Source: Janthinobacterium saanense (lineage in GTDB: Bacteria; Pseudomonadota; Gammaproteobacteria; Burkholderiales; Burkholderiaceae_D). Taken from it: a DNA stretch of 64,000 nt. The stretch spans positions 124,001-188,000 of the forward strand of contig NZ_JACHCI010000005.1 of NCBI RefSeq assembly GCF_014200675.1, given 5' to 3'. The translations under genes and the position numbers were made by a program. Positions 25,784 to 35,051 of this stretch are shown here, one piece after another. The notes under the pieces are model-generated. The model ran no database searches. It saw only the letters and a list, made by a program, of their open reading frames with translations, and was not told where the DNA came from. Numbering within the stretch: position 1 is the stretch's first letter; each line of letters starts with the position of its first letter.

Positions 25784-27672
25784 TGGCCACCCTTGACATT
25801 GGCTGCCGGCGTGACGGTCTGGATTGCTGCGGGCGCATCGTCGCCGCCCGTCATCGGCGAGCTGGCGCGCGCTGGAGTCTCTGGCACGGAGGCGGCGTCA
25901 GTCCCGCCGCCAACGCTGGCCCGGCCACCTACGGCCGTTTCGGTGCCTGAATTGAATTCGGCCGTCGTCAGGTCCGGGCGGCGGATGCTGCGCAGCAGGC
26001 GCGGCGTGATCGACAGCACGATTTCGCTGCGCATGGCGTCATCCTTCTGGCTGCCGAACAGGCGGTTCAGCACGGGCAGTTCGCCCACGCCGGGCACCTT
26101 GTTGGCCGTGCCCCGGTCTTCATCGCTGATCAGGCCCGCCAGTACCTGCGTCTCGCCATCGCGCAGGCGAAGCACGGTGGAAGCGCTGCGGGTGCCGATC
26201 TGGTAAGCCTGCGTACCGGTCTTGCTGATTACTTCCTTGACCACATTCGATACTTCCAGATTGACCTTGATGGCCACTTCATCGTCCAGGTAGACATTCG
26301 GTTCCACGTCGAGTTTCAAGCCCACGTCGAGGTAATTGACGCTGTCCGAACTGACGCCATTGTTGGTCGTGACGGTAATCACGGGCACCCGGTCGCCGAT
26401 CAGGATCTTGGCCTTTTCCTTGTTGCGCACGCGGATGCGCGGATTGGCCAGGATATTGCTGTCGCTATCGGTCTTGTTGGCGTTAAGCGTCACGCCGCCG
26501 ACGCCCAGGTTGATATTGTCGCCATTGATATGGCGCAGATCGGACACCTTCAGGCCACCGAGTCCATTGCCGATGCCGGCCAGTGTCAGGTTGGCCTGGT
26601 CCGGCCAGCGGACGCCCAGCTCCATCAGGCGCGTGCGTTTGACTTCCAGCACCTCGACTTCCAGCATCACTTCCGGGTCGGCCAGGTCTTGCACATTGAT
26701 GATGCGCTCGGCCATGCGCACCATTTCCGGCGTATCGCGCAGCATGATGATGCCCAGCCGTTCATCGGTGACGATATCCCTGGCCTTGAGCAGGGTCTTG
26801 ATGGAATAGGCTACCGTCTTGACGTCGGCATTGGCGAGGAAAAAAGTACGCACCACCAGTTGCTGGTAATCCTTCACTTTTTGCGGCGTGTTCGGGTAAA
26901 TGGTGATCGACTTGTCGCTGGTGACGCTTTGCTCGAGCTGGTTCGCGCCCAGCAGCATGGCGATGGCTTCTTCGATGCTGGTATCGCGCACGGAAATGGT
27001 GGCGCGCAGGCCGGGATCGACTTCCTTGTCGAAGACGAAGTTCAGGCCCGACACCTTGCTGATGAAATCGAACACGGAGCGCAGGGGCGCATCGCGAAAC
27101 TCGAGGGTGACCGGTTTGCGGTAGGCGGCAGCGAGCTTGCCGCCGGCCGGCCGGTTCCTGGCCTGCTCGTCGCTGATACGGCTTTGCAGGCTCAAGGCTG
27201 CGCGCTGGCTGGGGCGCTCTTGCAGCACCTGGCGCAGGGTTTCCTGTGCCTGCGCGAGATTCGCCTCGCCGCCCCGTTTGTAGACCGATTCCGCCTCCGC
27301 TACCTGCTTGCGGTGGCGTTCATCCTGCACCACGCCATCCAGGCCCCGCAGCGCCACGTCGTTGCTGGCGTCGATGGCCAGCGCCTGCCGGTACAGCGTT
27401 TGCGCTTCGGGCAGCAAACCTTGCTGGCGCAGCGCGTCGGCGCGGCCATTCAGATTGTTCAGCGCGCGCATCTTGCCATTGGTGGCGGCAATGCGGTATT
27501 TGGCGTTGGTCGGCTCGGCTTGCGCCGCCTGCTCCAGCAAGGCCAGCCCCTGTTCCGTGCGGCCCGCCCCCAGCATGGCCTGGCCTTGATCGTAAGCCGA
27601 GTTGCTGGCGCAGGCGGCCAGCAAGGATAACAAAGGCAGCAGGGCGATCATGCCGGGTGTGCGTGGTTTCAA
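25780..27672 (-). CDS. lipoprotein secretin (GspD/MshL-like) with N-terminal TPR region
   Basis: Outer-membrane channel of the secretion system, 630 residues. A lipobox LLAAC at about residues 17-21 predicts a lipid-anchored, self-piloting secretin. TPR-like repeats (for example LLEQAAQAEPTNAKY) fill residues 25-180, followed by an STN domain (EFRDAPLRSVFDFISK), one N-domain, and the secretin core with VPVITVT and the signature LAGLISDEDRG near residue 530. It has fewer N-domains than classical GspD and resembles MshL/PilQ-type secretins. Overlaps both neighbours by four bases. Confidence 0.88.
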   Translation of the reverse strand: MKPRTPGMIALLPLLSLLAACASNSAYDQGQAMLGAGRTEQGLALLEQAAQAEPTNAKYRIAATNGKMRALNNLNGRADALRQQGLLPEAQTLYRQALAIDASNDVALRGLDGVVQDERHRKQVAEAESVYKRGGEANLAQAQETLRQVLQERPSQRAALSLQSRISDEQARNRPAGGKLAAAYRKPVTLEFRDAPLRSVFDFISKVSGLNFVFDKEVDPGLRATISVRDTSIEEAIAMLLGANQLEQSVTSDKSITIYPNTPQKVKDYQQLVVRTFFLANADVKTVAYSIKTLLKARDIVTDERLGIIMLRDTPEMVRMAERIINVQDLADPEVMLEVEVLEVKRTRLMELGVRWPDQANLTLAGIGNGLGGLKVSDLRHINGDNINLGVGGVTLNANKTDSDSNILANPRIRVRNKEKAKILIGDRVPVITVTTNNGVSSDSVNYLDVGLKLDVEPNVYLDDEVAIKVNLEVSNVVKEVISKTGTQAYQIGTRSASTVLRLRDGETQVLAGLISDEDRGTANKVPGVGELPVLNRLFGSQKDDAMRSEIVLSITPRLLRSIRRPDLTTAEFNSGTETAVGGRASVGGGTDAASVPETPARASSPMTGGDDAPAAIQTVTPAANVKGGQ

Positions 27673-28202
27673 TTGAGGTCCCCTACGGCGAGTGTCTGTT
27701 TCTGGTTAAGCGGCAGATAAGTAAATTGCAGTGTACCTTGCACCACGCCGTCGAAGCGGTAGCGTTCGTCCAGCAGGTCGCCGGGCCGTGCCACCACATT
27801 GCGCTCGCCCGCCTGCAAGAAGTAGGCGGCCTTGCCTTCATCGACAAAGCGTCCGAGGAACTGGAAGGGCAAGGGTGGCGGCGCGTTTGGATCGGCTGCT
27901 ACTGGCGATGCGTCCGCCTGGACCGTCTGCTGGCCGGGCATGATGTTTTGCGGCGTTTGCCAGCTTTGCCTGGTAAACAGGCTGGCCGCTTCCTCATCGT
28001 CATCGAGATTGCGGCGCGGATGAATCGCCAGCGCGGGATTGATCGCCGGTGCAGCCGCCGCGATGACGACCGGCGCAGGCGCCCGCTCCATCCGGCGCGT
28101 GGTGGCGGTGGCGGCGCCCACGATGCTGCCCTCGTCTTCGGGGGCGAAGATGGCGGCCAGCAGGGTCGCCACGGCGGCGGTGCCGAGCACGATTTTTTTC
28201 AT
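27669..28202 (-). CDS. PilP/GspC-like inner-membrane protein
   Basis: A 177-residue protein with one N-terminal membrane helix (IVLGTAAVATLLAAIFA), a Pro/Ala-rich linker, and a C-terminal beta domain (FQFLGRFVDEGKAAYFLQ, ARPGDLL) similar to the homology region of GspC/PilP. Such proteins connect the inner-membrane platform to the secretin periplasmic domains. Identification rests on domain pattern and gene position between the PilO-like gene and the secretin gene. Confidence 0.65.
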   Translation of the reverse strand: MKKIVLGTAAVATLLAAIFAPEDEGSIVGAATATTRRMERAPAPVVIAAAAPAINPALAIHPRRNLDDDEEAASLFTRQSWQTPQNIMPGQQTVQADASPVAADPNAPPPLPFQFLGRFVDEGKAAYFLQAGERNVVARPGDLLDERYRFDGVVQGTLQFTYLPLNQKQTLAVGDLN

Positions 28203-28816
28203 GCCCGGGCCTCAGGCTTTTTCACCAGCAGGATGAACTGGATACGTGCATCGATCTCGCCCGCCTCAATCTGTTCGCGCTTGAACAGCACGGAATCGAG
28301 GGTCAGGGTGGGAACGGCTTGCAGCGCCTCGACGATGAAGGCTTGCAGCTGTGCGTATTCCGCTTTCACCGGCAGGGAAATCTGGTAGCGCAAAAAGGCC
28401 GTGTTGCCGTCTTCCTGCGGTTTGTAGTCGGCCTTGGCCAGGGTGACGCCGGTGCGTTGCGCCACTTCCAGCAGTTCCTTCAGCTGCTCGGGGATGGTGT
28501 CGTGCGCAGGCAGGTAGGCGTGGAAGGCGGCCAGGCTGTCGGCATCGGCATCGAGCCTGGTGGCCGCTTGCGGCAGCGCCGCCTGTTTTGCCGCTACCGC
28601 CAGTTGCGCCGTCAAGTGCTGCAGGCGTGCGCCCAGTTCGCCAGCTTGCTGCAAGGCGAAGACGGCCAGCGCCATGCAGGCGATGCCGATGGCGCCGGGC
28701 CAGCCCAGCTTGCGCCCTACCCGGGCCGCTTCCCAGGCCAGGCGCGGCGGCATGCGCAACTGCAGGCGGTGCGATGCAGGCGTATTGGCCTTGAACACGG
28801 GTTTTATTGCCGCCAT
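28199..28816 (-). CDS. PilO/GspM-like assembly protein
   Basis: A 205-residue bitopic protein: short cytoplasmic N-terminus, a membrane helix at about residues 41-57 (GAIGIACMALAVFALQQ), a coiled-coil region and a ferredoxin-like C-terminal domain (LRYQISLPVKAEYAQLQAFI). This matches the PilO/GspM architecture, which dimerises with the PilN-like partner. Overlaps the PilN-like gene by 13 bases. Confidence 0.65.
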   Translation of the reverse strand: MAAIKPVFKANTPASHRLQLRMPPRLAWEAARVGRKLGWPGAIGIACMALAVFALQQAGELGARLQHLTAQLAVAAKQAALPQAATRLDADADSLAAFHAYLPAHDTIPEQLKELLEVAQRTGVTLAKADYKPQEDGNTAFLRYQISLPVKAEYAQLQAFIVEALQAVPTLTLDSVLFKREQIEAGEIDARIQFILLVKKPEARA

Positions 28817-29358
28817 TGCGCCTCCAGCTGAAAACGATACGGATGTGCCGGCGCATTCGCGTTCGCATCCTTGCCCATCTCGTGCTTGAGCAGGTACACG
28901 GAACTGAACATCGGCTGCTGGTTCAGGAAGGCCAGGTAATTGAGCATGTCTTGCGGCGTTTCCGCCTCGGCGGCGATCTTTAGCACGCTGGCGCCATCCT
29001 GTCCCTGCTGCGCGTTCAGGTCCAGGCCCAGCAAGGCGACGCGCACGTCGCGCGGCGCTTGCACCGTCTTGATCAGGCGCGTGACGGGTAAATTAAGCTG
29101 GCGCACGGCGGCGGCCACCTGCTTCAATTCGATGTCGCGCTCGCGCTGCCGGGTCGCGGACAGCGGCGCGCGCACGGGCTGTGTGGGTTGTAGCTGTGCC
29201 AGTTGCGCTTCCAGCCGCCGCGTTTCCTGGAACTGCACCAGCCAGCCCAGGGCAGCCGGCAGCAGGACGGCGATGCCCGCCAGGCACAGTGCCAGGCGCC
29301 AGCCTTTATATGTTTGCGCCGCGCCGGGCGGCAGGAATTCGAGCCGGCTCAAGCCCAT
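28804..29358 (-). CDS. PilN/GspL-C-like assembly protein
   Basis: A 184-residue bitopic protein with a membrane helix (LALCLAGIAVLLPAALGWLV) near residues 21-40, a coiled coil (ETRRLEAQLAQLQP) and a small periplasmic alpha/beta domain ending in a Fimbrial-assembly-like fold. Start at ATG 29358 (MGLSRLEF), overlapping the end of the PilM-like gene; the frame open to 29532 lies inside that gene and is not favoured. Confidence 0.65.
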   Translation of the reverse strand: MGLSRLEFLPPGAAQTYKGWRLALCLAGIAVLLPAALGWLVQFQETRRLEAQLAQLQPTQPVRAPLSATRQRERDIELKQVAAAVRQLNLPVTRLIKTVQAPRDVRVALLGLDLNAQQGQDGASVLKIAAEAETPQDMLNYLAFLNQQPMFSSVYLLKHEMGKDANANAPAHPYRFQLEAQWRQ

Positions 29359-30131
29359 GCGGCCTCCCGCATCAGGTGCGCGGCCCCGGCCACGGCGATG
29401 GGCTGGAAGCGTGCCGGGATGCCGTCTTGCGGCATGCCGCTCAAGTCGATCAGGGCCACCTGTTCGATCACATCGAGCTGCGGCGTGCGCAAGCTCCAGC
29501 GCTGCCATGCCCGCTCCAGTTCCTCGCCCCATGCAGCTGCGCAGGGCTGGCTGTGGATGGCGGCGATGCGCCCTTTGCCACTGGTGGCCAGCAGCAGCCG
29601 TCCTGCTTCCACCAGGGCGAAGGCGGCCGGCTTGCCAGCGGCGATGCTGCGCCAGGCGGGGCCCACGATGGGTTCGATGGAGATACAGCGCCGGCCGTGC
29701 GCAGCGGCCGCATCCTGCACGCCTTGCAGCAGCGCTGTGTCGATGCCGCAGGCCAGGCGCGGCTGGCCGTAGGGCGCATCGTCTGCCGTCATGCGCCAGG
29801 CGCGCGCGCTGTCACCGTAGACGGCGCCAAACTGGCTTTGTAAAAAACGCTGTGCGCTGGCCCGGACCAGCAGCGCACTACTCCATGGCACTACCTGCAT
29901 GGCGCACCAGCGGCTGGCCAGGCTGACGGCCAGCGGCAGTTTTTTTGCAGTGCCGCTATTTTGTTCCAGCCATTGGCGCAGGGTCGCCAGCGCCACTTCC
30001 CAGCTGGCGGCTGAATTGGCAATGGGCAGCTGGAAGGCGCTATCGGCCAGCGGGCGTCCGGCGCGCCGCACCACGCCGCGCAGTTCCTGTGGCGCCAGGT
30101 GCAGGCACAGGGTATGGTCAATAAGTGACAC
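29349..30131 (-). CDS. PilM/GspL cytoplasmic-domain-like protein
   Basis: A 260-residue protein without signal peptide. Its position between the ATPase and PilN-like genes, and the alternating beta-alpha pattern (LALVEAG and RCISIEPIVGPAW-like segments), suggest an actin-like PilM/GspL scaffold that recruits the ATPase. Sequence conservation with known PilM is weak, so the role is inferred mainly from gene order. Confidence 0.55.
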   Translation of the reverse strand: MSLIDHTLCLHLAPQELRGVVRRAGRPLADSAFQLPIANSAASWEVALATLRQWLEQNSGTAKKLPLAVSLASRWCAMQVVPWSSALLVRASAQRFLQSQFGAVYGDSARAWRMTADDAPYGQPRLACGIDTALLQGVQDAAAAHGRRCISIEPIVGPAWRSIAAGKPAAFALVEAGRLLLATSGKGRIAAIHSQPCAAAWGEELERAWQRWSLRTPQLDVIEQVALIDLSGMPQDGIPARFQPIAVAGAAHLMREAAWA

Positions 30132-31815
30132 GATTAAGCTCCGTCAAGGTGGTTTCACCGCGCCGCACCAGGTCCAGGCCCGCCTCGCGCGCCAGGCGAA
30201 AACCGTTGCGCGCCGCTTCTTCCTTCATCTGGCTCAAGGGCGCGCGCGTGCAAATCATTTCGCGCATGGCGTCGCTGAGCATCAGTACCTCGGCGACTGC
30301 CTTGCGGCCCTTGTAGCCGGTGCCGCGGCAATGGCCGCAACCTTTGCCAGCCATGAACTGCCAGTCCTGTACCTGATGCGCGGACAGGCCGCTGTCGCGC
30401 AGCTGCTGCGTATCGGCGAGCACTTCGGCGCTGGCATCGACGGCGCAATGACCGCAATTGAGGCGCAGCAGGCGCTGGGCCACGATGCCGTTCAGGGCGG
30501 CAGCAAAGCTATAGGCGTCCACGCCCATGTGCAAAAATCGGCCGACCACGTCGAACACATTGTTCGCATGCACGGTGGTAAACACCAGGTGGCCGGTCAG
30601 TGCCGCCTGTACCGCGATCTGCGCCGTTTCGTCATCGCGGATCTCGCCTATCATGATCTTGTCGGGGTCGTGGCGCAGGATGGAGCGCAGGCCGCGCGCA
30701 AACGTCAATCCCTTCTTTTCATTGACAGGGATTTGCAGCACGCGCGGCAGCCGGTACTCGACAGGGTCTTCGATGGTGACGATCTTGTCGCGTCCCGTAT
30801 TGATTTCCGTGATGGCCGCGTACAGGGTGGTGGTCTTGCCGGAACCGGTGGGACCGGTCACTAGCAGCATGCCGTGCGGTTTGGCGGCCAGGCGGCGTAT
30901 CTGTTCGATGGCGTCTTCGTTCAGGCCCAGGCTTTCCAGGCGCAGCGCCTGCGCCGCTTCTGTGAGCGCGCGGCGGTCCAGCAGGCGCAGCACGGCGTCT
31001 TCGCCAAAGATATTGGGCATGATGGAGACGCGGAAATCGATCTCCGCGCCTTTGACGCGCACCTTGAAGCGGCCGTCTTGCGGGATGCGCCGCTCGGCGA
31101 TGTCGAGGTCGGCCATTACCTTGATGCGCGAAACGATCTGTTCGGCCATCGCCAGTCCCTGTACCTGGCCCGCCTGCACCAGCACGCCGTCGACCCGGTA
31201 TTTGATGACCAGGCTGGCCACGTCGCATTCGAGGTGGATGTCACTAGCCTGGAATTTCAGCGCATCGTAGATGGTTGAATTGACCAGTTTCACCACCGGG
31301 CTGCTGTCTTCGCTGATGCGTATCAGCGAGATATCCTCGATGCTCTGGTCCAGTCCTGGCACGTCATCCCCGTGCTGCATTTCCTGCATCGCCTGCTGCA
31401 CGCTTTCCTGCTGCTGCAAATAGGCGGCCAGGTCGTCCGGGTGCGCCAAGGCTACGGTAAATGGCGTGCGCAGGGCGAAATCGGCCCATTGCAGCAAATC
31501 GTCCGCAAAGGGATTGCCGATGACAAGCACGGGCGGCGCGCCCATGGCCACTGCCTGCATCAGCACGCAGTCGCGCTGGGCGCAATCGGTGTAGGGCAGC
31601 AGGGCAAAGGCGGCTTGGCCCGCTTGCAGTTCGGCCATCGTCCAGGCGGGATAGCGGAACAGGGTAGCCAGTTGCTGCAAAAAAACTTCGGGCGGCAGGC
31701 TGCTTGTCTCCTGCAGCACGGCCATTTGCGGTCGTCCCTGGGCCAGTGCGCTGGCATGCGCCTGGCGCAGCATGGCCGCATCGATAACGGTCCGTTCCGG
31801 TTCGCGCGCATTCAA
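30118..31815 (-). CDS. secretion/pilus assembly ATPase (GspE/PulE family)
   Basis: Hexameric ATPase that powers pseudopilus assembly, 565 residues. An N-terminal T2SSE-N-like domain is followed by the catalytic core with Walker A GPTGSGKTTT near residue 320, the Asp box VTIEDPVEY, Walker B IMIGEIRDDETA and the His box TGHLVFTTVHANN. A four-cysteine zinc module (CGHC then CGHCRGTGYKGR) is typical of GspE/PilB. No PilT-like retraction ATPase is in the cluster, which favours secretion over a retractable pilus. Confidence 0.92.
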   Translation of the reverse strand: MNAREPERTVIDAAMLRQAHASALAQGRPQMAVLQETSSLPPEVFLQQLATLFRYPAWTMAELQAGQAAFALLPYTDCAQRDCVLMQAVAMGAPPVLVIGNPFADDLLQWADFALRTPFTVALAHPDDLAAYLQQQESVQQAMQEMQHGDDVPGLDQSIEDISLIRISEDSSPVVKLVNSTIYDALKFQASDIHLECDVASLVIKYRVDGVLVQAGQVQGLAMAEQIVSRIKVMADLDIAERRIPQDGRFKVRVKGAEIDFRVSIMPNIFGEDAVLRLLDRRALTEAAQALRLESLGLNEDAIEQIRRLAAKPHGMLLVTGPTGSGKTTTLYAAITEINTGRDKIVTIEDPVEYRLPRVLQIPVNEKKGLTFARGLRSILRHDPDKIMIGEIRDDETAQIAVQAALTGHLVFTTVHANNVFDVVGRFLHMGVDAYSFAAALNGIVAQRLLRLNCGHCAVDASAEVLADTQQLRDSGLSAHQVQDWQFMAGKGCGHCRGTGYKGRKAVAEVLMLSDAMREMICTRAPLSQMKEEAARNGFRLAREAGLDLVRRGETTLTELNRVTY

Positions 31816-33005
31816 GATAAACTCCCGGCCAGTTCAAAGATCGGCATATACATCAGTACCACCACGCCGCCGATCACCACGCCGATGATGGTCATCAACA
31901 GCGGTTCGAGCAGGCGCGAAGCCCAGTCCACCCAGCGGGCGAATTCCTCGTCGTGGAATTTCGCCGAGCGTTCCAGCATGTCGCCCAGGCGGCCCGTGTT
32001 TTCACCTACTTTCAGCAGCGACTGCGCTACCGGCGTGGCCATATTGGCCTGTTCCAGCGCGCTGGAAAACGGCATGCCTTCCTGTACCGCGCGGCGTGCC
32101 TGCGCCAATTGTTCCTGCTGGGCCGGCAGCAGCATGGGCGCCACCATGGCCAGCGCCTTGTGCAGCGGAATGCCTGCGTGCAGCAGCAAGCTCAGGGCGC
32201 GGTAGAAGCGCGCCAGACGGAATTCCGCCGCTTTTTCCGCCAGCACGGGCAGGCGCAGCAGCCATAACACCAGCGCCATGCGCATGGCCCGGTTGCTGAT
32301 GCCGAAGACGATGGCGGCGACAGTGGCGGCCAGCGCACCCGCGCACAGCAGCGGATGGGCGGCCAGGGTTTGGCCAAAGCCCAGCAGCATTTGCGACATC
32401 CAGGGAATCTCGCGGCCCGAGCTTTCATACACGACGCTGAACTTCGGCACCACGTAGCCGAGCAGGAACAAGGTCACCAGGCCGCCCACCACCAGCAGCA
32501 TGCACGGGTAGATGGCGGCCGAAATCAGCTTTTTGCGGATGGCGTCGAACTGCAGCTGGTAAGACACGAAGCGGGCCAGCGCTTCGGGCAGGTTGCCCGA
32601 GCGTTCAGCTGCATGCACGGTGGCGATATAAATGTCGGGGAAAATGTCGGGGAAGCCGGCCAGGGTGTCGGAAAAGCTGTGGCCCTGCTGCAGCGTGAGC
32701 ACGATGGCCGCCAGGGTGGCCCTGGCGCTGCTGCGTGTTTCCTTGTTGTGCAAGGTGGCCATGGCTTCACCCAGGTTCAGGCCAGCCTCCAGCAGGGCCA
32801 GCAGCTCCTGGCTGAATTGCAGCAGGTGCAAGCCTTGCTTGCCGGGCCGCGCCGGTGCACCTGCATCGTGCGCCAGGCTGTCGTCGACGGCCAGCACGCG
32901 CCAGCCGCCACGCACGGCCGCGCGGATCGCCTCGGCCTCGCTGGCGGCATCGATGGCCAGCGCCTGGCTGCCGGCCGGGCCCTGCACCTGGAGGTGGAAC
33001 TGCAT
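31812..33005 (-). CDS. inner-membrane platform protein (GspF/PilC family)
   Basis: A 397-residue polytopic protein with two T2SSF domains, each about 120 residues, joined by membrane helices (LLVVGGLVTLFLLGYVVP, and LLEPLLMTIIGVVIGGVVV near the C-terminus). GSFARFY-like family features include RLARFYRALSLLLHAGIPL and VGENTGRLGDMLE. First gene of the minus-strand secretion operon; its stop overlaps the ATPase start. Confidence 0.9.
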   Translation of the reverse strand: MQFHLQVQGPAGSQALAIDAASEAEAIRAAVRGGWRVLAVDDSLAHDAGAPARPGKQGLHLLQFSQELLALLEAGLNLGEAMATLHNKETRSSARATLAAIVLTLQQGHSFSDTLAGFPDIFPDIYIATVHAAERSGNLPEALARFVSYQLQFDAIRKKLISAAIYPCMLLVVGGLVTLFLLGYVVPKFSVVYESSGREIPWMSQMLLGFGQTLAAHPLLCAGALAATVAAIVFGISNRAMRMALVLWLLRLPVLAEKAAEFRLARFYRALSLLLHAGIPLHKALAMVAPMLLPAQQEQLAQARRAVQEGMPFSSALEQANMATPVAQSLLKVGENTGRLGDMLERSAKFHDEEFARWVDWASRLLEPLLMTIIGVVIGGVVVLMYMPIFELAGSLS

Positions 33006-33200
33006 GGCCGGCTCAGGCGTGCATGGCTGTGATCACGAAAAGGGACAGGCCGGAATGGGGAAATGCGCGTACGCTCAAGATCGAATTAGGCATCGGTGAG
33101 AACAATCCAAAAAAGTTCAATTCGTCGCAGGTAGCGGCAGCAAGCAACTGTCATGCGCTGCCCCAGAGTAGACTGCAATTGTAAAAAAATCAATCATTGT

Positions 33201-33238
33201 GTGCGGGTGGCCGGCCAGCGTCGACCGGCTACCCGCAC
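33201..33238 (-). terminator. terminator after the M4 metallopeptidase gene
   Basis: A 14-base stem (33201-33214 with 33225-33238, one G-U pair) with a ten-base loop. Reading the minus strand it is followed by a run of seven T at 33183-33189. It separates the metallopeptidase transcript from the downstream secretion operon. Confidence 0.78.
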
Positions 33239-33263
33239 AGGCTACTGCTTACTGCACCATCAA

Positions 33264-35051
33264 TTACTGTTCAGCGACGTCTGCGCCCACGTTAATGGCT
33301 GCATACGCGCGCTTGACGGCTGTCGCTTCCTTGCTACCCACGCCATACAGTTCCTCTGCCGCCGCCACGACCTTGTTGCGGGCATCGGCGTAGTTGGTCG
33401 TCGAGGTGAACTTGGTGGTGGCTGCCTTGAACCAGATGCGGTAAGCCTTGTCACTGCCGATACCGGTCATGGCCAGTGGGCTTTTGTTCAGGTAGGAGCT
33501 GTAGTAGTCGCTGCTGGTAGTGGCGTTCGAGCCTTGCGACAGGAAGTAGAACATGCGGTTATTCGGGCCGCTGCTGTAGTGGACATCGAGATTTTTCAGT
33601 GTGCTGCTCCACGCGTTCGGGCTGCTGCCATCCTTGCTGGGCTTGTACATCCAACGCAGCGGCTGGCCATTCTTGGCGATCTCCTTGCCCATTACCCAAT
33701 CGTTGCCCGTGTTGGGGATGACGCTGCCGGTGCCACCCGCGCGTGCATAGGCTTCCACCATTTCGCCGGCGATGTCCGAGTTCGATTCGTTCAAGCCCCC
33801 CGATTCCTGCGAGTAGACCAGGCGGGAAGTGGCGTCCGTGATGCCGTGGCCCATTTCATGGCCGATCACGTCGATCGAGCCGAGGTTGTTGAACGAGCTG
33901 CCGCCGTCACCGATATACATGCACTTGCAGCTGCTATCGTAATAAGCGTTGTCGTAGGCCGTGTTGACGTGGGCAGCGATGTAGGTGGCCGTATTATTGC
34001 CATCCAGGCTGGACCAGCCCAGCACATTCTTGTGCGTGTCATAGGTATTCATCAAGCCCCACATGGCGTTGACGGCTGCCGTCTGGCCATTGGCATTGGT
34101 GGTGCTGCCGCCGCTGATGTATTGCAGGCCGTCGCCCCAGGTATTGCTGGTGTTGGTGTACACGCTGCCTGCGGTGGTGCCATGGTTGGCATTCGTGATG
34201 GCCATCGCGCCGAATTTGCCGCCCGTGCCGCGCGTGGAATCTTTCAGCGTATAGGTGCTGCCGCTGAGCGTGGTGTTGATCGGCACCTGGCCGTTGTACT
34301 GGCTTTTGCCGACGCCGACCACGGTTTTCAGGGCTTTCCACTGGCGCAGGATGCTGCCATCTTTGGCGCTGACGACGGTGTCGTAATACACCGGCGTGCT
34401 GCCGCTGATCATGCGGGTTTCCACCAGATAGGCCAGCTCATAGTGATCGACGACGTCTTCTACGTCGAGCGCGTTCAGGGAAGCTTCCGCTTTGGCTTCG
34501 GCGCCGGCCACGCGCACCGTCTTGAGGACCGGGTAGATCAGCAGTTGCGCATGTGGCGGCACGTGATCGATGGCTTGCACGCCGGTGCTTTTCACGGCGA
34601 TGGAAATCGCCGCCGCAGCGCTGATGGCTGGCGTGGTGTTGATATCGGTGGTCGCGCTGCGGGTGACGGAATTGACGTTGCCGCTACCGAGGCCGGACGC
34701 GCGGTCCGACACGGATTCGCTGACGATGTCGCCGGCTGCGTTGCTGACGACGACCGTTTCCGAACCGAAGACGGGCAAACCCTTGTAAGTGTGCTGTACA
34801 CGGCTGATACGCGTGCCGCTGACACCGGGATGCTGGTTGCCGATGACAAAGCCATGTTCAGTGTTCAAACCCTGGTTGCGCGCTTGCGTTGTCAGTTTGT
34901 TGACCAGGCTGGTGTTTTCCTGCGGCGAAGCCAGGCTGACCGGCGCGGCCATCAGGGGCTGTGGCAAGGGTGTGGCGGCAGTAGCCGAGGTGATGGCCAT
35001 CAGCGGCAGGGCGGCGATGGATGCGGCAACTATTGTCAAACGTAAATTCAT
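33264..35051 (-). CDS. secreted M4 (thermolysin-like) metallopeptidase
   Basis: A 595-residue zinc endopeptidase. A signal peptide (MNLRLTIVAASIAALPLM...) is followed by an FTP/PepSY propeptide of about 250 residues. The mature M4 domain has HEMGH near residue 395 and the third ligand Glu in NESNSD near 420; the C-terminal M4 domain includes KSPLAMTGIGSDKAY. Start at ATG 35051; a longer frame to 35150 lacks a signal peptide. M4 proteases of this type are classical type II secretion substrates, and a secretion operon lies directly downstream. No C-terminal P or PPC domain is seen. Confidence 0.92.
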   Translation of the reverse strand: MNLRLTIVAASIAALPLMAITSATAATPLPQPLMAAPVSLASPQENTSLVNKLTTQARNQGLNTEHGFVIGNQHPGVSGTRISRVQHTYKGLPVFGSETVVVSNAAGDIVSESVSDRASGLGSGNVNSVTRSATTDINTTPAISAAAAISIAVKSTGVQAIDHVPPHAQLLIYPVLKTVRVAGAEAKAEASLNALDVEDVVDHYELAYLVETRMISGSTPVYYDTVVSAKDGSILRQWKALKTVVGVGKSQYNGQVPINTTLSGSTYTLKDSTRGTGGKFGAMAITNANHGTTAGSVYTNTSNTWGDGLQYISGGSTTNANGQTAAVNAMWGLMNTYDTHKNVLGWSSLDGNNTATYIAAHVNTAYDNAYYDSSCKCMYIGDGGSSFNNLGSIDVIGHEMGHGITDATSRLVYSQESGGLNESNSDIAGEMVEAYARAGGTGSVIPNTGNDWVMGKEIAKNGQPLRWMYKPSKDGSSPNAWSSTLKNLDVHYSSGPNNRMFYFLSQGSNATTSSDYYSSYLNKSPLAMTGIGSDKAYRIWFKAATTKFTSTTNYADARNKVVAAAEELYGVGSKEATAVKRAYAAINVGADVAEQ

